A stretch of 10,260 nt of DNA from an uncultured Paracoccaceae bacterium (GTDB taxonomy: Bacteria > Pseudomonadota > Alphaproteobacteria > Rhodobacterales > Rhodobacteraceae), in assembly GCA_913054485.1 (NCBI GenBank), contig CAJXHQ010000067.1, positions 1 to 10,260 on the forward strand. Direction: 5' to 3'. Made by a program: the position numbers and the translations under genes. A model generated the notes under the pieces. That model made no database searches, was not told where the DNA came from, and was given only the letters and a program-made list of their open reading frames with translations. Shown in pieces: positions 1 to 5,835 of the stretch. The first letter of the stretch is position 1, and each line of letters begins with the position of its first letter.

Positions 1-84
1 CAGCGCGACCGCGCATTCGGTGCGGAACACAAGCTCCAGCTGCGCAAGGGTCACCGAACCGGGGATCAGGGTAAGCACCGTCAA
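1..84 (-). CDS. hutH: Histidine ammonia-lyase, N-terminal fragment (runs off left edge)
   Basis: Only the first 28 codons are present. Read from a TTG at 84-82, they give a peptide beginning [17 protein letters not shown], which fits the N-terminus of histidine ammonia-lyase (the enzyme that deaminates L-histidine to urocanate). The TTG overlaps the hutI stop codon by three bases (TTGA arrangement), which suggests translational coupling; a GTG at 78-76 is the alternative start. Its position directly behind hutI supports hutH. The active-site MIO tripeptide (Ala-Ser-Gly) lies outside the window, so the identity rests on the short N-terminal match and on context. Confidence 0.72.
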   Translation of the reverse strand, partial: MTVLTLIPGSVTLAQLELVFRTECAVAL

Positions 85-1292
85 TTTTTGCCTCCAAAGA
101 TACGGGCATGAAGCGGGTTGAAGCCAATGCGGTAGGCCAGCTCGGCCGGATGAGAGACATTCCAGACCGCAAGGTCCGCGCGCATCCCCGGCGCGATCAT
201 GCCGCAATCCTTCAATCCCAAGGCACGGGCGGCAGTAACGGTAACACCTTTCAGTGCCTCCTCAGGGGTCATGCGAAACAGGGTGCAGCCCATATTCATC
301 GCCAGCAGAAGCGAGGTCATCGGCGCAGAACCGGGATTGCAGTCAGTGGCCAGCGCCATCGGCACGTTATTTTGCCGCAATAGTTCAATAGGCGGCATCT
401 GAGTTTCGCGCAGGGTATAGTAGGCTCCGGGCAGGATGACGGCCGTGGTCCCGGCCCCCGCCATGGCTTTCACGCCGTCCTCATCGAGGTATTCAATGTG
501 ATCCGCCGACAGCGCGCCGTACCCCGCTGCCAGTTTTGCACCGCCAAGATTGGACAGCTGCTCGGCATGCAGTTTGACCGGCAAGCCAAGCCCGCGGGCG
601 GCCTCAAACAGCGGCACCAGCTGCTCCGGCAGAAAGGCAATCCCCTCGCAAAAGGCATCCACCGCATCCACCAGCCCTTCGGCATGCGCGTCTTTCAGCG
701 CGGGGAGGCAGACCTCTGCAATATAGGCATCGGCCCTGCCCTTGTATTCCGCAGGCACCGCATGGGCGCCAAGGAAACTTGTCACCACCTGTACCGGGCG
801 GTGCCGCGCCAAAGCGCGGGCGGCGCGCAGCATGTTCAGCTCGGTCTCGCGGTCCAGCCCGTAGCCGGATTTCACCTCGATTACGGTGACGCCCTCGGCC
901 AGCATCGCATCGACACGCGGCAGAGCCTCGGCGATCAGCGCTTCCACGCTGGCCGCGCGGGTCGCCTTGACCGTGGAGATGATGCCACCGCCGGCGCGGG
1001 CGACTTCCTCGTAACTGGCGCCGTTCAGACGCATCTCGAACTCCACAGCCCGGTGGCCGCCGTGCACCACATGCGTGTGGCAATCGATCAGCCCCGGCGT
1101 CACCAGACGTCCGCCAAGATCTGTACGCAGCAGATCGGCATAGTCCAGCGGCAGCTCCGCTTCCGGGCCCACCCAGGCAATCTGCCCGTCGCTGACCGCA
1201 ATTGCGGCCTCCCCGATCAGCCCGTAAGCCGCAGCGCCCCCAGCCATCGTAGCGGCGCTGAGACCGGTGAAAACCTGGCGATCTCCCTGCAT
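81..1292 (-). CDS. hutI: Imidazolonepropionase
   Basis: HutI hydrolyses 4-imidazolone-5-propionate to N-formimino-L-glutamate, the third step of cytoplasmic histidine breakdown. The 403-residue product has the usual length and the amidohydrolase TIM-barrel signature. Visible metal and substrate residues are the H72-x-H74 pair in [11 protein letters not shown]144 in KSGYGL, H177 in GAHAVP, H242-x-E244 in LHAEQ, H265 in SADHIEY and D317 in ATDCNPG. All are where the family needs them, so the enzyme should be active. The ATG at 1292 is supported by a purine-rich ribosome binding site, GGGAGGGAG, six bases upstream (complement of 1299-1307). It overlaps hutH downstream and diverges from hutF across an 82-bp gap with a probable HutC operator. 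Confidence 0.97.
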   Translation of the reverse strand: MQGDRQVFTGLSAATMAGGAAAYGLIGEAAIAVSDGQIAWVGPEAELPLDYADLLRTDLGGRLVTPGLIDCHTHVVHGGHRAVEFEMRLNGASYEEVARAGGGIISTVKATRAASVEALIAEALPRVDAMLAEGVTVIEVKSGYGLDRETELNMLRAARALARHRPVQVVTSFLGAHAVPAEYKGRADAYIAEVCLPALKDAHAEGLVDAVDAFCEGIAFLPEQLVPLFEAARGLGLPVKLHAEQLSNLGGAKLAAGYGALSADHIEYLDEDGVKAMAGAGTTAVILPGAYYTLRETQMPPIELLRQNNVPMALATDCNPGSAPMTSLLLAMNMGCTLFRMTPEEALKGVTVTAARALGLKDCGMIAPGMRADLAVWNVSHPAELAYRIGFNPLHARIFGGKN

Positions 1293-1344
1293 TCGAATCT
1301 CCCTCCCGGGTCAATTTCCTCTTTTCTGGTACAGTCCAATATGT

Positions 1345-1362
1345 ATTATGTCTATGCATAAT
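1345..1362. promoter_or_regulatory. Probable HutC operator in the hutI/hutF divergent promoter
   Basis: The 82-bp gap between hutI and hutF contains ATTATG-TCTATG-CATAAT, a perfect 6-bp inverted repeat with a 6-bp spacer. The core reads ATGCATAGACAT on the minus strand, which has the general form of operators bound by HutC-type GntR repressors. TATTAT at 1344-1349 and CATAAT on either strand of the palindrome resemble -10 boxes, so a bound repressor could block both directions. No good -35 match was seen for either gene. The link to HutC is inferred from hutC being two genes away; the known ligand of HutC is urocanate. Confidence 0.55.
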
Positions 1363-1374
1363 GCGAGTTAGATC

Positions 1375-2739
1375 ATGACAACACTCTTTGCGAACCGCGC
1401 CCTTCTGCCGTCGGGCTGGGTGGATAACCTCCGGCTGGAAATCGAAAACGGGCGCATCGCGACGCTGGTTCCGGACAGTCGGCCCAATGGTGCGGAAGCC
1501 TCGGTGGACACACTTCTGCCGGCGCTGTCCAATCTGCACAGCCACGCCTTTCAGCGCGCCATGGCCGGGATGAGTGAATACCGCGCCGCCGGGCGCGACA
1601 GTTTCTGGACCTGGCGCGAGCTGATGTACCGCTTCACCGCCCGCCTGACCCCGGATCAGATCGAGGCCATCGCGGCGCTGGTCTACATGGAGATGCAGGA
1701 GGCCGGATATGCCGCGGCCGGAGAGTTCCACTACCTGCATCACCAGCCCGGCGGTGCGCCTTATGCACGTCTGGCCGAAACCTCGGACCGGATCATGGCC
1801 GCAGCCTCTGAAACCGGCATCGGCCTGACCCATCTGCCTGTGCTCTACAGTTATGCAGGCGTGGGGGAGAAGCCGCTGGAGGCCGGGCAGGCCCGGTTCG
1901 GCAATGATGTCTCCCGCTTCTGCGCACTGGTGGATCAGACACAGGAAAGCCTCGCCAATTTGCCGGCGGACTGCCGCATTGGCATTGCGCCGCACTCCCT
2001 TCGTGCCACATCACCGCGTGATCTGGCCGAGGTGCTGGCCGCGCAAGGAACCGGCCCGATCCATATCCATATCGCCGAACAGCCCAAGGAAGTCGCCGAG
2101 GTGCAGGCCGGGCTGGGCGCGCGGCCAGTGGAATGGCTGCTGGCAAACGCGCCGGTGGATGCGGGCTGGTGCCTGATCCACGCCACCCACATGACGGATG
2201 CGGAAACCCGCGCCGTGGCCGCCAGCGGCGCGGTGGCCGGGCTCTGCCCGGTGACCGAAGCCAACCTGGGCGACGGGCCTTTCAACGGCCCGGCCTATCT
2301 GGACGCCAAGGGCATCTTTGGGGTTGGATCGGATTCCAATGTTCTGATCTCCCTCACCGAGGAGCTGCGCATGCTGGAATACTCCCAGCGGCTGCGCGAT
2401 CTGTCGCGCAATGTGCTGGTGGATGGGGCAGGCTCGGTGGGTGCACAGATCTACCTTGGCGCTGCCAAAGGCGGGGCGCAGGCGCTGGGGCGCGCGGCGG
2501 GGCGGATCGAGACCGGCCTGCTCGCCGATATCGTGGCGATCAACAGCCAGGACCCGGCGCTCTGCGCATTACCGCCGGACCAATTGCTGGACGGGCTGGT
2601 CTTTGCCGCAAAGGACCACGTTGTCACGGATGTCTGGTCTGCCGGGCGGCACCAGGTCCGCGGCGGGCGGCACGTGGCGCGTGATCGCATCCTGCAAAGA
2701 TACCGCAAGGCGCTCAGCAGCCTGCTGGACAGTCTCTGA
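1375..2739 (+). CDS. hutF: Formimidoylglutamate deiminase
   Basis: HutF deiminates N-formimino-L-glutamate to N-formyl-L-glutamate plus ammonia. This is the branch later completed by HutG deformylase, as opposed to direct formiminoglutamase hydrolysis. The 454-residue length is typical. The amidohydrolase zinc and catalytic residues are visible: H55-x-H57 in NLHSHAFQ, H207 in APHSLR, H232 and E235 in HIAEQ, H269 in IHATH and D320 in GSDSN. These positions are almost the same as those I recall for the Pseudomonas aeruginosa enzyme. The chosen ATG follows a weak purine stretch (GAG at 1365-1367), so translation initiation may be modest. It diverges from hutI and is followed 57 bp later by hutC in the same direction. 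Confidence 0.95.
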   Translation: MTTLFANRALLPSGWVDNLRLEIENGRIATLVPDSRPNGAEASVDTLLPALSNLHSHAFQRAMAGMSEYRAAGRDSFWTWRELMYRFTARLTPDQIEAIAALVYMEMQEAGYAAAGEFHYLHHQPGGAPYARLAETSDRIMAAASETGIGLTHLPVLYSYAGVGEKPLEAGQARFGNDVSRFCALVDQTQESLANLPADCRIGIAPHSLRATSPRDLAEVLAAQGTGPIHIHIAEQPKEVAEVQAGLGARPVEWLLANAPVDAGWCLIHATHMTDAETRAVAASGAVAGLCPVTEANLGDGPFNGPAYLDAKGIFGVGSDSNVLISLTEELRMLEYSQRLRDLSRNVLVDGAGSVGAQIYLGAAKGGAQALGRAAGRIETGLLADIVAINSQDPALCALPPDQLLDGLVFAAKDHVVTDVWSAGRHQVRGGRHVARDRILQRYRKALSSLLDSL

Positions 2740-2796
2740 GCGTGCAAACGGACCTATGGCTTTGCGCATTCCCCCCATTCCGGACATAAAGGCCGC

Positions 2797-3525
2797 ATGA
2801 CTGCTCAAGACGATGAAACCCCCGCGGCACACCGCAAGCCGGTCGGCTTCCAGGAGATCCGGGATGAGGTCATCGACCGCATTCAGACCCGCGTCTGGCC
2901 GCAGGGCGCCCTTTTGCCGACCGAGCTGGAGCTGGCGGCGGAGTTTGGCTGTGCCCGGGCGACGGTGAACCGCGCCCTGCGCGAGCTGGCGGAACAGGGT
3001 ATCGTAACCCGCAAGCGCAAGGGCGGAACCCGCGTTGCCTCCACCCCGGTGAAACAAGCCAAGCTGGCGATCACCGTGGTGCGCCAGACCATCGAGGAGA
3101 TGAACGCCGCCTACCGCTATGCGCTGGTCAGCCGCTCGCTTGTGGATTGCCCGCCCTGGCTGCAGGCCCGGACCGGCATCCCGGAGGGCGGCCAGGTGCT
3201 GCACCTGCAATGTATGCATCACGCCGACAACCGCCCCTTCCAGTTCGAAGAGCGCTGGATCAACGTGGCCGCTGTCCCGCATGTGGCCGGGGAAAACTTC
3301 CAGGACATTGGCCCGAACGAATGGCTTCTGGCAGAAGTGCCTTTTTCGGACGCTGAAATCTGCTTTTCCGCGGTGCCGGCAACCGGGACGCTGGCTGATT
3401 TTCTGGCAGTGCCCGCAGGCGCGCCGCTGTTTCAGATGGAGCGCACCACCTGGTTCCGCAAGAACCCGGTCACCTTTGTGCGGATGACCTTTCACCAGGG
3501 CTACCAGATGCGGACGGCTTACTAA
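2797..3525 (+). CDS. hutC: Histidine utilization repressor HutC (GntR family, HutC subfamily)
   Basis: This is a 242-residue transcription factor. Residues about 17-83 form a GntR winged helix-turn-helix (LLPTELELAAEFGCARATVN, then a GIVTRKRKGGTRV wing). Residues about 95-235 resemble a UTRA ligand-binding domain, ending in the typical FVRMTFHQGYQMR segment. HutC proteins repress hut genes and are released by urocanate; that role here is inferred from domain type and position behind hutF. The start at 2797 has an AAAGG ribosome binding site at 2787-2791. It is probably co-transcribed with hutF and ends convergently with the next regulator gene, leaving only 23 bp between the stops. Confidence 0.92.
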   Translation: MTAQDDETPAAHRKPVGFQEIRDEVIDRIQTRVWPQGALLPTELELAAEFGCARATVNRALRELAEQGIVTRKRKGGTRVASTPVKQAKLAITVVRQTIEEMNAAYRYALVSRSLVDCPPWLQARTGIPEGGQVLHLQCMHHADNRPFQFEERWINVAAVPHVAGENFQDIGPNEWLLAEVPFSDAEICFSAVPATGTLADFLAVPAGAPLFQMERTTWFRKNPVTFVRMTFHQGYQMRTAY

Positions 3526-3548
3526 GCACCGGGGGGCCGGGCGCCGGA

Positions 3549-4322
3549 TCAGACCGACAATTGCCGCCGCTTGGCCGCGCGCATCTCGCGGGCTTGCTGT
3601 TCCTGCCCGGTGCGGAAGGATTCCTCGACAAAATCCATGTGATTACGGGCCGCCGCCTCGGCCCGCTCCGGATCGCCTGCGATGATCGCCTCGGCAATCT
3701 CCTCGTGCTGGGCCAAAAGCTGGCGGCCCGACCCGTCCATGCTGCGCAGGAAACTGCGGTTGTAAAACACGCCCTGCCGCGTGAGATCGTAGATCGAGGC
3801 CATCATATGGATCAGCGTGGTGTTCTGGCTCGCATCCACCACCGCGGCATGCAGGCGGAAGTCAGCCTCCTGGCTGGCATCGGGATCATCCTCTTCCCAG
3901 GCTTTGCGCATTTCCGCGATGATGTCTTGCAAGCGCGCTTTGTCGGAGTCGGTGGCGCGCTGTGCCGCCAGGCGGCTGGCAAAGGCCTCCTGCTCACGCC
4001 GGTATTCCAGATAATCATAAAAGGCGCTGCCGTGGCGGGTGTAGAGCGCCAGAAGCGCAGGCGACATGGCGCGGCCGGTAAGCGGCGCGACGAAGGTTCC
4101 CTCGCCGTGGCGCACATTGACCAGCCCGCGTTCTTCCAGCGCCTGCAGCGCCTCGCGCAGCTTCGGACGCGACACACCCATCGCTTCGGCCAGTTCCCGT
4201 TCAGAGGGCAGCTTGCGCCCCTCTTTCAGGATGCCGTCGACGATCATCGACTCGATCTGTTCGATCACCGCATCAGCGATTGATTCGTGCCCGACAGGGT
4301 CAAAAAGGCTGGTTCCGGACAT
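3549..4322 (-). CDS. FadR-family GntR regulator, PdhR/LldR-like
   Basis: The 257-residue product has a GntR winged helix-turn-helix at residues 12-80 (GRKLPSERELAEAMGVSRPK, then RHGEGTFV in the wing) and an all-helical FCD domain from about 95 to 235. The FCD metal ligands are visible: D154 and H158 (DFRLH), H206 (QHEEI) and H228 (NHM). The overall sequence recalls E. coli PdhR more than LldR; both sense short organic acids (pyruvate, lactate). I chose the ATG at 4322 because AGGTGA (complement of 4328-4333) sits five bases upstream; an ATG at 4400 in the same frame would add 26 unlikely residues and lacks this support. It diverges from the TRAP/dld genes, which it most likely represses. The effector is inferred, not shown. 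Confidence 0.9.
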   Translation of the reverse strand: MSGTSLFDPVGHESIADAVIEQIESMIVDGILKEGRKLPSERELAEAMGVSRPKLREALQALEERGLVNVRHGEGTFVAPLTGRAMSPALLALYTRHGSAFYDYLEYRREQEAFASRLAAQRATDSDKARLQDIIAEMRKAWEEDDPDASQEADFRLHAAVVDASQNTTLIHMMASIYDLTRQGVFYNRSFLRSMDGSGRQLLAQHEEIAEAIIAGDPERAEAAARNHMDFVEESFRTGQEQQAREMRAAKRRQLSV

Positions 4323-4372
4323 GGCAGTCACCTGGATTGCGGCGCGCGGGCCAAAAAAGTGGTTGTTCGGAA

Positions 4373-4400
4373 ACTTTACCACTGACGGCGCAAACTTCAA
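4373..4400 (-). promoter_or_regulatory. Candidate promoter of the GntR regulator gene
   Basis: Read on the minus strand, TTGAAG (complement of 4395-4400) is followed after 16 bp by TAAAGT (complement of 4373-4378). Each hexamer matches the sigma-70-type consensus at four of six positions. The expected transcript would start near 4366 and give a leader of about 44 bases before the ATG at 4322. The -10 hexamer lies inside the inverted repeat AGTGGT-N14-ACCACT (4358-4383), which would allow autoregulation. This is prediction from spacing and consensus only. Confidence 0.4.
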
Positions 4401-4540
4401 GACCTTCTACCCAGAAATACGGAGAGGCGGATCGGCTATAATCCGCTGAAATACGGTATTATTCCCGAAGTCGACGCCAAATCTCTGCGAATTAGAGCCA
4501 CCTGCAACGGGCCGGGGAACCGGGCGCCCTATCCCGTCAG

Positions 4541-4588
4541 TGGTAAATAAAGTTGTTGACTGAAATTTGTGGTCAACAATATTTACCA
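4541..4588 (+). promoter_or_regulatory. Large imperfect palindrome overlapping the TRAP operon promoter (operator)
   Basis: The left arm TGGTAAATA-aag-TTGTTGAC (4541-4560) pairs perfectly over 17 bases with the right arm GTCAACAATATTTACCA (4572-4588), apart from a 3-base insertion in the left arm; the spacer is 11 bases. Within it, TTGACT (4556-4561) is a good -35 box, with AATATT at 4578-4583 as a possible -10 after 16 bp. A 13-bp near-palindrome TTGTGGTCAACAA (4567-4579, five of six base pairs symmetric) resembles operators of FadR-family repressors and sits between the two boxes. I infer that this is where the neighbouring PdhR/LldR-like protein binds to block transcription. Confidence 0.6.
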
Positions 4589-4614
4589 GCATGCCGCTGA
4601 GGCGGTGTGACGAG

Positions 4615-4632
4615 TGGCCGAAGGAGCGGCCA
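4615..4632 (+). other. Small hairpin in the predicted leader of the TRAP binding-protein mRNA
   Basis: TGGCCG (4615-4620) and CGGCCA (4627-4632) are perfectly complementary, with the six-base loop AAGGAG. The hairpin lies 11 bases before the true ribosome binding site at 4644-4650. The loop itself looks like a ribosome binding site but has no suitable start codon behind it. It could protect the 5' end of the mRNA or be chance. Confidence 0.35.
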
Positions 4633-4655
4633 ACCTGTTTACCGGAGGAGACACC

Positions 4656-5708
4656 ATGAAAAAGACCCTGACCTCGCTGGCCGTGGCCGCATCCCTGATC
4701 GCAGCGCCCGCCGCACAGGCAGCCGACAAGCTGCTGCTGAAAACCCCGATCGCCTTTTCGACCGCGCTGCCGGGCCTCGGCTCGCCGATCCCGCGGGTGG
4801 CCGAACAGCTGGACCTGATGTCCGGCGGCACCCTGAAAATGAAAGTCTACGAGCCCGGCAAACTGGTCCCGCCGTTTGAGATCCTGGATGCGGTCTCCTC
4901 GGGCAAGATCAACTCGGGCTACACCACCGCCGGCTACTGGGCGGGCAAGATCCCGGCAGCACCGCTGTTTTCGGCCGTGCCCTTTGGCCCCGAAGCCGGC
5001 GAATACATGGCCTGGCTGTATTACGGCAACGGCGTGAGCCTCTATCAGGAGATGTACGACCAGGCCGGCTATAACGTGAAGGTCATTCCCTGCGCCGTCA
5101 TCGCACCGGAAACCTCCGGCTGGTTCGCCAAAGAGATCAACAGCCCCGACGATCTGGACGGGTTGAAAATGCGCTTCTTCGGCCTTGGCGGCAAGGTGAT
5201 GCAGAAGCTGGGCGTTGCCACCTCGCTGCTGCCCGGCGGCGAGATCTTCCCGGCGCTGGAAAAAGGCGCGATCGATGCGACCGAATTCTCCATGCCCGCC
5301 ATCGACGCCCGCCTCGGCTTCCACAAGCTGGTGAAGTTCAACTACTTCCCCGGCTGGCACCAGCAGGCCACCGTGTTTGAGATGCTGATCAACAAGGACG
5401 TCTGGAACGGCGCCTCCGAGCAGCACCGCGCCATCATCGAGAACGCCTGCAAGGCCTCCATGGCGGACAGCTTTGCCGAAGGCGAAGCGATCCAGCACGA
5501 CGCGCTGATCGACAATGTTGAAAACAATGGCGTGCAGATCAAACAGTGGGACGACGCCATGCTCGACGTGTTCCGCGCCACCTGGGAAGAGGTTGCCGCG
5601 GAAGAGGCCACCAACGACCTGTTCTTCGCCAAGGTGCTGATGGATATGGATGATTTCCGGGCCGGCTATTCCGTCTGGAAAGAAAACGCTTTCCTCCCGC
5701 GCAAGTAA
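4656..5708 (+). CDS. TRAP transporter solute-binding protein (DctP family, TakP-like)
   Basis: This is the periplasmic receptor of a sodium-driven tripartite (TRAP) importer, 350 residues. Residues 1-22 form a clear signal peptide (MKK, hydrophobic stretch, APAAQA cleavage motif). The mature part has DctP-family features: FSTALPGLGSPIP near the start, AVIAPETSGWFAKEI, then LKMRFFGLGGKV with R173, the Arg expected to hold the substrate carboxylate, and PALEKGAIDATEFSMPA. It recalls the subgroup containing Rhodobacter TakP (2-keto acids) and the Thermus lactate-binding protein. The ATG at 4656 follows a strong GGAGGAG (4644-4650); an in-frame GTG at 4614 is less likely because it would spoil the signal peptide. 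With dld downstream, lactate or a related 2-hydroxy/2-keto acid is the most likely cargo, but mannitol/chloroaromatic-type annotations would also fit this subfamily. Confidence 0.92.
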   Translation: MKKTLTSLAVAASLIAAPAAQAADKLLLKTPIAFSTALPGLGSPIPRVAEQLDLMSGGTLKMKVYEPGKLVPPFEILDAVSSGKINSGYTTAGYWAGKIPAAPLFSAVPFGPEAGEYMAWLYYGNGVSLYQEMYDQAGYNVKVIPCAVIAPETSGWFAKEINSPDDLDGLKMRFFGLGGKVMQKLGVATSLLPGGEIFPALEKGAIDATEFSMPAIDARLGFHKLVKFNYFPGWHQQATVFEMLINKDVWNGASEQHRAIIENACKASMADSFAEGEAIQHDALIDNVENNGVQIKQWDDAMLDVFRATWEEVAAEEATNDLFFAKVLMDMDDFRAGYSVWKENAFLPRK

Positions 5709-5725
5709 TTCCGCTTGCGTAACTT

Positions 5726-5756
5726 CCGGGGCGGCCCTTCCACCCAGCCGCCCCGG
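5726..5756 (+). terminator. Strong intercistronic stem-loop after the binding-protein gene
   Basis: CCGGGGCGGC (5726-5735) pairs perfectly with GCCGCCCCGG (5747-5756) across an 11-base loop and is followed by CTTT. It starts 17 bp after the binding-protein stop, within the 127-bp gap before the permease gene. It has only a short T run, so it probably acts as a partial terminator and 3'-end stabiliser, giving more binding protein than membrane protein. The permease gene still has its own strong ribosome binding site downstream. Confidence 0.7.
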
Positions 5757-5835
5757 CTTTCGCTGATTTTCGCCCTTTTCCCACCCGCTGCCGGCGCATT
5801 CACGCCGCCCCCGCCAAGATCCTGAGGAGGAGACC

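Larger units (their letters stand above)
4323..4655. other. 333-bp divergent control region between the GntR regulator and the TRAP operon
   Basis: No coding sequence is supported here. The region holds a candidate promoter for the regulator at its left, a central block with a GCGGAT/ATCCGC inverted repeat (4427-4446) flanked by two copies of GAAATACGG (4414-4422 and 4448-4456), and a large operator/promoter palindrome at 4541-4588. At the right end there is a small leader hairpin before the binding-protein gene. A perfect TATAAT occurs at 4437-4442, but without a convincing -35 partner. Local AT content is clearly above that of the genes around it, especially near 4541-4590. Confidence 0.75.

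Noticed and set aside
498..1361. A 287-codon plus-strand frame and an overlapping 463-codon minus-strand frame (604-1995) over hutI and hutF
   Set aside because: Both overlap enzymes with complete catalytic residues, and neither shows a family motif or plausible ribosome binding site.
2569..3495. A 308-codon minus-strand frame over the end of hutF and hutC
   Set aside because: It spans two genes antisense and has no recognisable domain.
3526..3548. GC-rich stretch between hutC and the convergent GntR gene as a terminator
   Set aside because: Only a 4-bp CCGG stem with a 3-base loop can be drawn and there is no T run, so the evidence is too weak.
4614..4655. GTG at 4614 as the start of the TRAP receptor
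   Set aside because: It would place 14 residues before a classical MKK signal peptide; the strong GGAGGAG is positioned for the ATG at 4656.
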